The position numbers were made by a program, and so were the translations under genes. Shown in pieces: positions 6,703 through 14,742 of a stretch of 22,895 nt of DNA. The notes under the pieces were generated by a model. It did no database searches and was not told the DNA's origin. It worked only from the letters and a program-made list of their open reading frames with translations. The DNA is from a virus. The stretch lies in IMG/VR virus record IMGVR_UViG_3300006920_000267, positions 1 to 22,895 of that record; one strand, written 5' to 3'. Numbering within the stretch: position 1 is the stretch's first letter; every line of letters starts with the position of its first letter.

Positions 6703-7542
6703 CTATGCTGTAGGAATAGGAATGGTGGCAACACCTGTGCTATTCGCTTTATCGTGTATGTGTTGGTTGTAAGCTGAGAACAATGCGTCTAAGTCTGACC
6801 CAGAAGCTGTTGTAACGTTACCAGATACACTTACAATGCACCCATTAAGATCCCAACTACCGCCAGCGGATAATGTACCATCACCGCTTGCATTGGTTAT
6901 AACCACAGATCCGTTTGGGTTCTGAGTAATTGAGCAGTTAGCGTTGCTTGAAGTTATAGTTCCATCTGGTGATTTAACTGTTGTACCACTTCCATTGGTA
7001 GTAGTTATAGTCCCATCTTCTAGTATCTCTATGTAGTTATTATCGCCCGATTGTGCCTTTATAGCATTAGTGGATGTTAGGGTTATCTGACAGTTCCTGT
7101 ACTTCCAAAAGGCATCATCCAAGCTTACAGGGAGGTCTAGTCCAGCTTGACCGTAGTAGCCAAGAACAACAACATCTGTACTACCAAACACGCGTTTATC
7201 AATGGGTAAGTACTGGTCAGCAGTGCTGCCGTAAGTGAATTCTTCGATGCTCCTCTTAGCATAACCAATAAGAACCTTATCACCAACCTTCAGGGGAAAG
7301 GAGAAAACACCCTCTTGTGTTGCTTGGAGAATAACTGGACAATTGTAGATATTATCTGGGACTATAATATCCCCATCACTCTGCTTTTCCATAATCAGTG
7401 GTAGGACGTCAACAACTCTATTAGCTTCATAGTCGGACACAGAGATAATAACTGCTGGGGCTACGGTTTCTATATTCTCTATGGCCCATTTTGAGGTTAC
7501 GTTCTCAAATACTTTTCTAGGGTTTTTATAAGCACCACTCAT
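6703..7542 (-). CDS. Baseplate central spike, Gp138/Mu gp45-like
   Basis: Residues about 20-130 match the Gp138-type N-terminal OB-fold domain of membrane-piercing spikes: VDVLPLI (44-50), NCPVILQ (67-73), LKVGDKVLIGYAKRSIEEF (84-102) and DKRVFGSTDVVVLG (115-128). Residues 140-245 are short Ser/Thr/Gly/Asn-rich strands (DGTITTTNG, PDGTITSSN, PNGSVVITN) typical of a triple-stranded beta helix. The tip contains H261-I-H263, which in P2 gpV and Mu gp45 spikes coordinates a metal ion. Total length is 279. It would form the trimeric needle below the hub encoded by the preceding gene. Confidence 0.85.
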   Translation of the reverse strand: MSGAYKNPRKVFENVTSKWAIENIETVAPAVIISVSDYEANRVVDVLPLIMEKQSDGDIIVPDNIYNCPVILQATQEGVFSFPLKVGDKVLIGYAKRSIEEFTYGSTADQYLPIDKRVFGSTDVVVLGYYGQAGLDLPVSLDDAFWKYRNCQITLTSTNAIKAQSGDNNYIEILEDGTITTTNGSGTTVKSPDGTITSSNANCSITQNPNGSVVITNASGDGTLSAGGSWDLNGCIVSVSGNVTTASGSDLDALFSAYNQHIHDKANSTGVATIPIPTA

Positions 7543-8642
7543 TACAGTTTCCTTAATGTTACTTCTGTATCCCAGGCATTTCCCCTGAAGTCTAGGTTAT
7601 GAATTACGCTTGTTATCTCATAATCACCATTGTACTCTAACTCAGAGAAGCCTCTTAGCCGCATAACCCTGTCCGTACTTATCCTACCGTCAAGGTATGT
7701 GGTTAGTTTCAGACTAGTCTTATCAACACCATCGTTGGCATTGGAGGCTGTACCAGAGTTGTCATCCATTGGTTGGATAGTATTCTTTACATTCTCTGGA
7801 GTTACTGTGAAAATTACTGCGCTTTTTGATAACGGGGTTTTTACTATTGTAGTATTACTAGAGTCTGTGGAAACCTTTAAAAGGGTGTCCTTTATGGATA
7901 CCGTTTTCAATGGCTCTACATAAAGCTTACCAAGCGCTGTGTAAGCCCTCATTTCTAAGCTCGCACAGAACCTGTCTATCTCATCGAACAAGTTCCCCTT
8001 AGCTGTGTAGCCAGAGAGGAAGGAACTGTTAATTATAGCTAACCCATTACTGCCTTCCTCTGGCAACCTGATACTTCCTATTGGCACCCCTTGAGTCTTG
8101 GCTAAGTCCAGCAGATCTCTAAGGACAGCAAGCCTTCTAGTATCTGGGCCGTAGGATTTGCTAATCTTGCTGTTCTTCTTTGTTGTTACACTATCACCAC
8201 ATAAAATGCTAGTGACTTTATCTGACCCTGAGAATGCAGTTGACACTCTTATAACTTGACCAACCATTATGTTTGGTTGTTGATCGTCTTCAATTAGACT
8301 TTGATTTTGTAAGTAATCTCCAGATGTTTGCCTGTACCCAGCTCGAAGGATAATAGTATCATCCTTCTTTATCCTTTTAATACTATCATCAGAGATGTTA
8401 GTTATAGTTATTTCATTAACTGGTGACTGGTCTTTAGTTTGACCTATCTTAGCTGTTATCTGGAAGTCCCTAAACACCATAAAGTTTGCAGGAACACTGT
8501 TGAAGTCCTGTGCCGGTACTCCTACGCTGTTAGTTCCTTTTGAGATTAATCTGGCCCCTCCCACTTTAGGGATTATTTTATCCTTTAGTGGGGTGGCCCT
8601 CCCTATCAGAAGCTCGTACTCTTTACCAAACCTAATAGCCAT
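7542..8642 (-). CDS. Baseplate hub protein (gp27 / Mu gp44-like)
   Basis: The 366-residue protein directly precedes the spike gene, the usual place of the hub (gpD, gp44 or gp27 family). Features agree with a hub built of beta barrels: NEITITNISDD (about 77-87), DDTIILRAGY, VGQVIRVSTAFSGSDKVTSI, then an interdomain region AVLRDLLDLAKTQGVP and a C-terminal domain ending in MRLRGFSELEYNGDYEIT. The last strands (AWDTEVTLRKL) are typical of hub C-termini. It abuts the plug gene with no gap and shares one base with the spike gene. No lysozyme or peptidase domain is fused. Confidence 0.72.
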   Translation of the reverse strand: MAIRFGKEYELLIGRATPLKDKIIPKVGGARLISKGTNSVGVPAQDFNSVPANFMVFRDFQITAKIGQTKDQSPVNEITITNISDDSIKRIKKDDTIILRAGYRQTSGDYLQNQSLIEDDQQPNIMVGQVIRVSTAFSGSDKVTSILCGDSVTTKKNSKISKSYGPDTRRLAVLRDLLDLAKTQGVPIGSIRLPEEGSNGLAIINSSFLSGYTAKGNLFDEIDRFCASLEMRAYTALGKLYVEPLKTVSIKDTLLKVSTDSSNTTIVKTPLSKSAVIFTVTPENVKNTIQPMDDNSGTASNANDGVDKTSLKLTTYLDGRISTDRVMRLRGFSELEYNGDYEITSVIHNLDFRGNAWDTEVTLRKL

Positions 8643-8975
8643 TTAACTCACCAGTTCAGAATAAGAGGAATACACCAACTCATACTCCTTGTTGACACCG
8701 AGGTTGTTTCTTCCAGCTACTTCATCAGTTGAGTTAGATGGGAACACGAACAACATTCCTTTACTAAAGTCACCAAGTGTTAGGTGAGCTGTTGGGGAGA
8801 AGTTCTCTATTAAGCTAAGGCCATTAACAACAGCAGTACCATCCGATAATGAAATGTCTAACTTCCACCTACCAGTTCTGCTGTTAAATCTGTAAGTGAA
8901 TAGGTAGCCGTTTCCTGATAAGGATATTTCAGTAGTGTTGTGTGACTCTTTTGGGATTGGTATTCTTGATGGCAT
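8643..8975 (-). CDS. Baseplate plug protein, DUF6983 / Pam3 gp18-like
   Basis: The 110-residue protein shows the family pattern as I recall it: YRFNSRTGRWKLDISLSDG (28-46), a short NGLSLIENF stretch, GMLFVFPSN and a closing LGVNKEYELVY. In cyanophage Pam3 the corresponding small protein plugs the tail tube end in the simple baseplate. Position between the Dit-like gene and the hub gene is as expected. The Shine-Dalgarno is GAGAGA-like, just upstream of the ATG at 8975. Confidence 0.72.
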   Translation of the reverse strand: MPSRIPIPKESHNTTEISLSGNGYLFTYRFNSRTGRWKLDISLSDGTAVVNGLSLIENFSPTAHLTLGDFSKGMLFVFPSNSTDEVAGRNNLGVNKEYELVYSSYSELVS

Positions 8976-8988
8976 GTATTTCTCTCTC

Positions 8989-9612
8989 TTACAGGTTACC
9001 TGTAACGGCTGTATTGAGAAGTTTTCTGGTTAGAACAGCAGCGTCAGTCGCCTTATCGAACACAGTCTTCTCTTTTTCCTTCTGTGCATCGGTGTCATCG
9101 AAAGCTGATGTGGATGCAGACTTGTCCTTTTTAACTTGTTCTTGGTCAACATATAATGGATCTATGTCTACAAGTGTATCCACACCCTGAGAGTATAATA
9201 CCTTCTGCAACACCATACGTATCTTTGCGGATTGCACTACACCAGTGCCAGAACCACCACCGTAACCATTAGTGTTATCTTGGTCAGTATCAAATGATGT
9301 TATGTACCAGCCCTTATCTTCTTCGAGGTCTAGCCGATACTTTAGCGTTATAGGGACTTTAGCAATCCTTGCTGCTTTTAGTCCGTCTATATAATCAGAA
9401 AAACTTTTGGCTTTACTGTTACTTGTGGGGTTTTTAATATCAGAAATAACACCGCTTAGGGAGCACGTAGGAGCGTCGTTGACATAATTGTCTGACGCTG
9501 TTTTCCTGTCTTCCGTTGGGTGCGATGAGAGGGTTGATCTAAGGCTTATGTTTATATCTGTAGTTGCATCTAGGAAATAGAATACATCACCGACCTTCAG
9601 GTAGTAAGACAT
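8989..9612 (-). CDS. Dit-like baseplate/tail protein
   Basis: The 207-residue protein follows the tape measure gene with a one-base TAATG overlap. Its N-terminus has the Dit-like pattern: ISLRSTLSSHPTEDRKTASD (22-41), then NDAPTCSLSGVISDI, and later a 'VPITLKYRLDLEED.GWYIT' block (86-105). Such proteins cap the tail tube and start the baseplate in Mu/Pam3-type phages. A Gly-rich loop (YGGGSGTG) precedes the strand 'VQSAKIRMVLQKV', and the last 40 residues are charged and probably helical. Confidence 0.72.
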   Translation of the reverse strand: MSYYLKVGDVFYFLDATTDINISLRSTLSSHPTEDRKTASDNYVNDAPTCSLSGVISDIKNPTSNSKAKSFSDYIDGLKAARIAKVPITLKYRLDLEEDKGWYITSFDTDQDNTNGYGGGSGTGVVQSAKIRMVLQKVLYSQGVDTLVDIDPLYVDQEQVKKDKSASTSAFDDTDAQKEKEKTVFDKATDAAVLTRKLLNTAVTGNL

Positions 9613-11396
9613 TATTGATCCACCATTTCAAGTAGTGTTCCGATCTCGTTAGTAACACCCATCGTGTCATTAGCTTTTATATTGAAAGTGTTAGTGACAT
9701 TTTTTGTGGTATTGTTGGCTGCTTTCCTTCTTGTTGTAGCGCTCTGAGTTTGGATAGCACTACTAACACCAGCCCTTGAAGCCTCCCTTCCAGCTTGCCT
9801 TGCAGCAACCACTACACCAGCCGTACTATCTCTTGACATAACATTATCTAACAACTCGATAGCAGATAATAATACATATATACCAGTCACTACTGACATA
9901 ACTCCAGCAGCTATTCCGAAGAACACCCTCATCAACAACCCTGCCTTCTTAGTAGTCCCGTCCATGGCTTCTGCGGAAAACCCTAACACACTGGCTAGCT
10001 GATAAACTACATCAACCAGCAGCTCAATGGCCTTGCTTGCAACTACAATTACCACAGTGAAGGCTGGCGCTATGCTTTGTATAAACTTAGTAAGTTTAGA
10101 GAATATCTCACTCAAGCTTTTGGCAGTTCCTTTGTTAAAAGCATCACTGATAATAAATTTAAGGCTGTTCTTGAATCTACCAAACGAGGCATTAACCTTC
10201 TTCAATGAGGCTGCATAAGCTCCATTCTCCCTAACCATTCTCCTAATCTCCCTGGCAAAAGGAAGCATAAAATCTTTTGACATCAACTTACCAGCAGAGA
10301 CTAATTCCATAACCTCTCCCTGCGTCATGTTCATAGCACTTGCAGCGGCTTGCATGGTGATGGGTAGGTTCTCGCCTAGCTGCCTTGAAAGCTCCTCCAT
10401 ACTTACCTTACCTTTACTCATTATCTGAGAAAAGGCCAGCATAACTAGTCCCTGTCTTTGCGTATCTAACCCGAATGTAGTGGAGGCTTCGGCAGCAGAT
10501 AAAAATATCTCTCTCGACTCTGCTGTTGAGAGTCCAGCTCCTCTTGCAGCTACGGCCAATCGGTTAAACGCACCAACACCTGTCTCTATGTCTGTACCAA
10601 GAGTCATGGAAGATTTCTTAAGAAACTCGAAATTACTTTGAGCCTCTTCAGCACTACCTGACGCAGCTAGTAACCCAGCTTGCATCGAGTCCATATTCTT
10701 ACCAATTTTAAATACGGCACTAGCTCCAGAGACTACAGCATAGAAGCTAACCATCTGCAACCCTGCATGTTTAAGGCTAGAACTGAACTTATTGGTAACG
10801 GCGTTGCCTTTTCTCATGGATCTGTTGAACTTTTCTTGTTGTCGGGTTATGCCGTTAATCTCTTTCTTAACATCAGAGAAGGCAGACCTAAGCTCTCGTA
10901 CCTGTTTTGTAGTTTTAGCTACTTTAAGCTTAGCTGAGATGTCTGTAAGTTTACCTGTACTCGATGACAGTCTGTTCCTGAGTGACGGATCGGTAACGTT
11001 ATGAACCCTATTTTTAGCCGAAGCAAGGTCAACACCTAGCTGCTCAGCTCCACCGACTTGCCTGTTGGCACGTATGCTCCTGGAGATACCAATATCAGCG
11101 TTGGCCAGAACATCTGCCCTGTTAGATCTTATCCTCTGCTTGTGCCGATCACTTATACGTACACCAGCCTGTTCAGCCCTTTGTATCTTACTTTGTAATC
11201 TTTCTTGCTGTCTTTGGATACCTATAGTTCGCATCCGTTCTGCATTAGATTTTCTTAATAAAGTCGCTTCCTGCTTAAAGGCAACATTTTGTCTGGCTTG
11301 TGCTTTGTTTAACTTAGCAAAGACTTTAGGGTAATCCCTTTCCAGTGTCTTGGCATCTAATTTAAGTCTTAGGATGTAATCACTTACTTTATCCAA
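9612..11396 (-). CDS. Tape measure protein
   Basis: The 594-residue protein has an N-terminal charged helical region (1-200), a tape measure domain at about 222-420 (FKIGKNMDSMQAGLLAASGS, GVGAFNRLAVAARG, MSKGKVSMEELSRQLGENLP) and two hydrophobic stretches (442-472 and 485-515). The hydrophobic parts could contact the host membrane during DNA injection. The start is TTG at 11396, chosen because AAAGGAGG lies 6 bases upstream, the best Shine-Dalgarno in the window. By the usual ~1.5 angstroms per residue, the tail would be about 90 nm. No lysozyme domain is visible. It follows the chaperone pair, as is standard. Confidence 0.92.
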   Translation of the reverse strand: MDKVSDYILRLKLDAKTLERDYPKVFAKLNKAQARQNVAFKQEATLLRKSNAERMRTIGIQRQQERLQSKIQRAEQAGVRISDRHKQRIRSNRADVLANADIGISRSIRANRQVGGAEQLGVDLASAKNRVHNVTDPSLRNRLSSSTGKLTDISAKLKVAKTTKQVRELRSAFSDVKKEINGITRQQEKFNRSMRKGNAVTNKFSSSLKHAGLQMVSFYAVVSGASAVFKIGKNMDSMQAGLLAASGSAEEAQSNFEFLKKSSMTLGTDIETGVGAFNRLAVAARGAGLSTAESREIFLSAAEASTTFGLDTQRQGLVMLAFSQIMSKGKVSMEELSRQLGENLPITMQAAASAMNMTQGEVMELVSAGKLMSKDFMLPFAREIRRMVRENGAYAASLKKVNASFGRFKNSLKFIISDAFNKGTAKSLSEIFSKLTKFIQSIAPAFTVVIVVASKAIELLVDVVYQLASVLGFSAEAMDGTTKKAGLLMRVFFGIAAGVMSVVTGIYVLLSAIELLDNVMSRDSTAGVVVAARQAGREASRAGVSSAIQTQSATTRRKAANNTTKNVTNTFNIKANDTMGVTNEIGTLLEMVDQ

Positions 11397-11423
11397 CAGA
11401 CACCTCCTTTAAGTGTGGAAGTC

Positions 11424-11720
11424 TTACGACTTATTTTTAATCTCTTGGTCTTTATTAACAGCGTATTCTATTGCCTCTTTTATATGAGTCATTTCTTTCA
11501 TTTTAAACAACTCATCAACAGACATAGCCCATAACTCAAAGTAACTACAAGGGCAGTGCTTACTCAGTGCCAATGAACTTATAAGCAACTCAAAATGATC
11601 TATGTCTGGGGCATTGGCTTCTATTTTAGCCCTAACTAATCTTTCTGTTGGCCCGATAGGCCGCTCATCACTGACTGAAGGGAGGTAACTATTCCGACAA
11701 AACCCTTCTCCTCCAGCCAT
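11424..11720 (-). CDS. Tail assembly chaperone, -1 frameshift extension (GT-type)
   Basis: This frame overlaps the end of the preceding gene by 85 bases in the -1 frame. Its nominal ATG (11720) lies inside the upstream coding sequence, and residues before the slippery site look like frame shadow. The unit is better read as residues added after the shift at 11699, beginning with Cys-8 of this frame (CRNSYLP). That yields a 157 + 91 = 248-residue fusion. The added part (SDERPIGPTERLVRAKIEAN, IDHFELLISSLALS, FELWAMSVDELFKM) looks like the T domain of tail chaperones. Independent translation from the ATG cannot be excluded. Confidence 0.78.
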   Translation of the reverse strand: MAGGEGFCRNSYLPSVSDERPIGPTERLVRAKIEANAPDIDHFELLISSLALSKHCPCSYFELWAMSVDELFKMKEMTHIKEAIEYAVNKDQEIKNKS

Positions 11721-12169
11721 CGAACGAAAGGGATTGACAGGTTCTCCTTGAAAGCCACTTCAATTATAAACAATTGGTCATCAAGCCTTCCACGAAACTC
11801 TTCATCAAAGTCAAAAGTTTGTTCATTTTTTGTTAACCCTTCAAGAAGAAGATCCATTAGCTCTTGAAACTCTGGCCGATCTATTTGTTGACTCAGTACA
11901 ACAGAAAACTCAAAGAAGCTTAAGTCAAATTTGTCAGGGACTACTCCAGCCTCTAGGTCTTCTTTGGCCCGTTCTACAGAGGAGGTGTAATCATTGTATG
12001 TGTCCACAGACGTGGAGAGGACTGGGCCAAGTAAGGAGATAGCTTTAGCAAACGCTAGTCTAGCTTTGCTGGCTGGGAGGAGTTTTAGCTGGTATTCATC
12101 TTTTGGTCTGCTTCGGAAGACTATTTTCCGAATCCCCATATCGTAGAGGATTTTTGATGTGTTGTCCAT
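11636..12169 (-). CDS. Tail assembly chaperone, G-type
   Basis: The 177-residue protein lies between the tube and the tape measure genes, where tail chaperones are nearly always found. It is mostly helical and acidic (SSVERAKEDLEAGVVPD, FRGRLDDQLFIIEVAFKEN). It ends in frame 0 shortly after the slippery site (LQSVMSGLSGQQKD). Together with the -1 product it should coat the tape measure protein and recruit tube subunits. In lambda the G and GT products are both needed in a fixed ratio. Start ATG at 12169 has AGG about 6-7 bases upstream. A hairpin lies in the gap to the tube gene. Confidence 0.78.
   Translation of the reverse strand: MDNTSKILYDMGIRKIVFRSRPKDEYQLKLLPASKARLAFAKAISLLGPVLSTSVDTYNDYTSSVERAKEDLEAGVVPDKFDLSFFEFSVVLSQQIDRPEFQELMDLLLEGLTKNEQTFDFDEEFRGRLDDQLFIIEVAFKENLSIPFVRWLEEKGFVGIVTSLQSVMSGLSGQQKD
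11699..11705 (-). other. Programmed -1 frameshift site G_GGU_UUU
   Basis: In the frame of the upstream chaperone the codons read AAG GGT TTT, so the heptamer GGGTTTT fits X_XXY_YYZ with X = G and Y = T, and both tRNAs can re-pair after slipping. The shift joins residue 157 of the upstream frame to the downstream frame. A Shine-Dalgarno-like GGAGGAG sits just upstream (11708-11714), and a 4-5 bp GGCC hairpin lies about 30-40 bases downstream. This matches tail chaperone pairs in many phages. Confidence 0.78.
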
Positions 12170-12195
12170 AGTTTACCTGTTACTCTTAAGAAGAT

Positions 12196-12216
12196 AGCCC
12201 TGCATTGCACAGGGCT
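12196..12216 (-). terminator. Hairpin between tail tube and chaperone genes
   Basis: AGCCCTG and CAGGGCT pair in a 7 bp perfect stem with a 7-base loop, inside a 67-base gap that stands out among near-zero gaps. On the minus strand it is followed by ATCTTCTT, only a loose T tract, so it would be a weak terminator or a processing site. It would lower expression of chaperones and tape measure relative to the abundant tube protein. Confidence 0.55.
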
Positions 12217-12236
12217 CATTATTATTCAGATGACTC

Positions 12237-12752
12237 TTAGAATACGTAACGTGTTTCTAAGGTAGCCTCTATTGATCCAGTTATTTCTGCAACAACATCA
12301 GCATTAAATGTAAAGCCATCAGCATCCTTCTCTTTCAATTCTGAGCAGTAGAAGACCCAAGTGTTTGTGGCAGTTGCCATATCCTCACTCTTAGTCTCTG
12401 TAGGACGGGCTTTAATGTAACATCCAGCCAACTCATACAAATACAACGTTCCAGCACCATCAATAGAAATGTTAGCAATAGTTTTAGTGTTGTTGTTAAA
12501 GTCATCACGAACAATACGTGATAAAGCTGTGTTTGCTACAGATTGAGCTTGTAGCTGAATCGTTATAGTAGCTGAACGGTCGCTCATAAGAGAGATACTA
12601 GTAGCGAAGCTGCCTGCATCTTGGCTCTCGGAAGTTAGTTCAGAGTTTGGGGCAATCTCAATATAAGAGTCTTTAGAGAGAGCACCAGTTAGGTTTATAG
12701 CACCAAACGCAATATTGTTTAATCTGGCTGCGTGAATAGGTTCAAAATACAT
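12237..12752 (-). CDS. Tail tube protein (DUF3277-like)
   Basis: The 171-residue protein follows the sheath gene by 3 bases, the usual sheath-tube pair. It shows the tube pattern: an opening 'FGAINLTGALSKDSYIEIAP', then a 'SLMSDRSATITIQLQAQSVA' strand-loop, NTALSRIVRDDF and a later 'LYELAGCYIKARPTETKS' region. The end is beta-rich (GSIEATLETRYVF). It would form the inner tube through which DNA passes. GAGGG sits 7 bases before the ATG, overlapping the sheath stop region. Confidence 0.82.
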   Translation of the reverse strand: MYFEPIHAARLNNIAFGAINLTGALSKDSYIEIAPNSELTSESQDAGSFATSISLMSDRSATITIQLQAQSVANTALSRIVRDDFNNNTKTIANISIDGAGTLYLYELAGCYIKARPTETKSEDMATATNTWVFYCSELKEKDADGFTFNADVVAEITGSIEATLETRYVF

Positions 12753-12755
12753 TTA

Positions 12756-14144
12756 TTAACCCTCTGCTGGATCGCGGTATGTTAGTGTCATGTTTAGTAC
12801 TGTACTGTCAATAGATGCGTCTAAGTAGCAGGTTACTGAACCATTTATGTTACCGTCTGTGCGGTCTTCAAGAGAGATGTCTTTTTCTTTAGGGAGTGTG
12901 ATCACATAGGGCTTAACTGGATCAAGCGCCTGAGTACCAGAGGCACCACTAACATTTGAATCTAGGAAAGTAGCCCAAACGTTACGCATTAGGTTAAGGT
13001 CAGCGTCGTTCATGCCGAGTTTACGCTTACGGAGGAACAAGGTGTCAACCTTACGCTTCAGCTCTTGTCTGAAGTAATTAAGAACAGCAATAGCTTCAAT
13101 TCGTATACCGGTTGATACTCGGTTTCCTGCAACAACTGCAACACCACCAAGGGATATTACTGTGGATGCATACACCTGATCCAAGTTGTATAACTCATTA
13201 CCATTCAAAGCGCGGCTGAGATCAAGTACTTGAGCAATACCAAAACCACTCAAAGATTTATAATTAAAGTCATCTCGTCCAGGCTTAACATCTGTAAACT
13301 GAGTAATACGAACACACTCTGGGTAGTTAGCCGCTAAGTGGTGGTACATGCAGTGACCGAAGTTGTTGACACTCTCTTTAAGTCTAGCAGGAACATTGTT
13401 AGCATCTGGTGTGCTGATACCATCCCAAGCAGCATAAGCTTCAGCAAGTGCAGTAGAAGTAACATACAGTTTCTGGTAGAGGGCTCCTTGAGCTGCCATA
13501 GACATCTGGTACGTTGGTGTATGGTCAGTAGCGGCTATGTAAGTCCAGTCAGTATTTATCTCTCGGATAGCTGTAATAGTATCAGCAGCAGTTTCTGTTG
13601 CAGAAGAAGTGATAGTTATGTTGGCAGTTGCACTCTCAATAGAGAAGTCATCAGTTCCAGCGACTAGCGAGATAGTTAGAACAGCGTCAGCTCCAGCCCC
13701 AACAACAGTGGCAGTGACATGATCTGTAATATCTGTAACAGCGTCTATGGCAGCTTTCCACCCGATAGCCACTTCTTCGGCTGTATCAGTAACTAATGCA
13801 GTATGAGATACTGCTAAGGTCGCACCATCGGCTACGGTGACAGTGAAGTCGTAAACTGCGTCTAGCACAACACCAGTTGGTGTTAATGTTGCAGTACCTT
13901 TAGAGCGGCCAACAACAACCTTAGCAGGAGCAGCAGATGAGCTAAAAGCACTATCTAGGGCTCTTCGTAAAGGGGTTCCAGATGGGACTACAGAAGAGTA
14001 TCCATCTATGCTTGTATAGACTGTAGCTCTAGTAGTTGCGTCCAGATGGTTGCAATCAACAATCAATAATGTTGAATAGTCAATTGCAGCAGCAGCAGTC
14101 AGCTCCAAGCTAGCGTTGACAACGTTAATATTTTGTAGTGGCAC
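12756..14144 (-). CDS. Tail sheath protein (DUF3383-like)
   Basis: The start is GTG at 14144 (no ATG fits), with GGAG 7 bases upstream. The 462-residue protein fits DUF3383 sheaths: an N-terminal AAAAIDYSTLLIVDCNH, an inserted beta domain at about 97-182 (YDFTVTVADG, then SIESATANITITSS), INTDWTYIAATDHTPTYQMS, and a C-terminal core with VAVVAGNRVSTGIRIEAIAV and TLFLRKRKLGMNDADLNLMR. The closing strand is NMTLTYRDPAEG. It contracts around the tube to drive penetration. It precedes the tube gene directly, and lies 19 bases after the neck gene. Confidence 0.88.
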   Translation of the reverse strand: MPLQNINVVNASLELTAAAAIDYSTLLIVDCNHLDATTRATVYTSIDGYSSVVPSGTPLRRALDSAFSSSAAPAKVVVGRSKGTATLTPTGVVLDAVYDFTVTVADGATLAVSHTALVTDTAEEVAIGWKAAIDAVTDITDHVTATVVGAGADAVLTISLVAGTDDFSIESATANITITSSATETAADTITAIREINTDWTYIAATDHTPTYQMSMAAQGALYQKLYVTSTALAEAYAAWDGISTPDANNVPARLKESVNNFGHCMYHHLAANYPECVRITQFTDVKPGRDDFNYKSLSGFGIAQVLDLSRALNGNELYNLDQVYASTVISLGGVAVVAGNRVSTGIRIEAIAVLNYFRQELKRKVDTLFLRKRKLGMNDADLNLMRNVWATFLDSNVSGASGTQALDPVKPYVITLPKEKDISLEDRTDGNINGSVTCYLDASIDSTVLNMTLTYRDPAEG

Positions 14145-14163
14145 TATATTTCTCCAAATCAGT

Positions 14164-14742
14164 TTATGGTGCAGTAATTGTTATTGGTGCGGAGACAAGG
14201 TTGTCATCGCTATCGGGTTGTCTCAGGTTTAAATCAGCGTTGACAGTCAACACCTCATCTACTGACTCTATTACTCTATCAACAGCAGTAATTTTAACAA
14301 TAAAAGAAGCGAAGTCTTTATACTCGTTATCAACTATTGTTGTTGTTGAAGTTATGGGGAATGTTTCAGCTACGTTAGCGAAGTCATCTGTGTTAAATAT
14401 TAACTGAATGTCTTCCCTGACAAACGAGGCATCTAGCTCTCCTGCTATCTCTAGTGCTTTATCTCCATACACGGCGTATGTAATGAAGTAATCGTAGATT
14501 ATCTCTGTAACCTTATCACCACTAGTATCGTAGTATTTAAAAGTTGTAGCAGCCCCTTGGGCTCTCCTAGTAGCTACGTCTACTATTATAAGTGGGTACT
14601 TACCAGTCGGCCTCTTACTCTTACTTTTGTAAACAGCGCCAACAGCGCCAACACCTGTCTTGGTGGTCTGGTGCAGATAGGAACCAACACCCAACCTAGC
14701 CGCTGCTATACACCTGCTATAAACATCGTTAAGTGCTATCAC
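14164..14742 (-). CDS. Neck terminator protein (gp12-like, LIC_12616-type)
   Basis: The start is GTG at 14742, sharing four bases (GTGA) with the upstream stop. The 192-residue protein has a family-like layout: helical N-terminus with LNDVYSRCIAAARLG, then KRPTGKYPLIIVDVATRRAQ, DYFITYAVYGDKALEIAGEL and a C-terminal strand set (DFASFIVKITAVDR). It would cap the tail tube and bind the head connector. It lies immediately before the sheath gene, as expected for a tail terminator. Confidence 0.72.
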   Translation of the reverse strand: MIALNDVYSRCIAAARLGVGSYLHQTTKTGVGAVGAVYKSKSKRPTGKYPLIIVDVATRRAQGAATTFKYYDTSGDKVTEIIYDYFITYAVYGDKALEIAGELDASFVREDIQLIFNTDDFANVAETFPITSTTTIVDNEYKDFASFIVKITAVDRVIESVDEVLTVNADLNLRQPDSDDNLVSAPITITAP

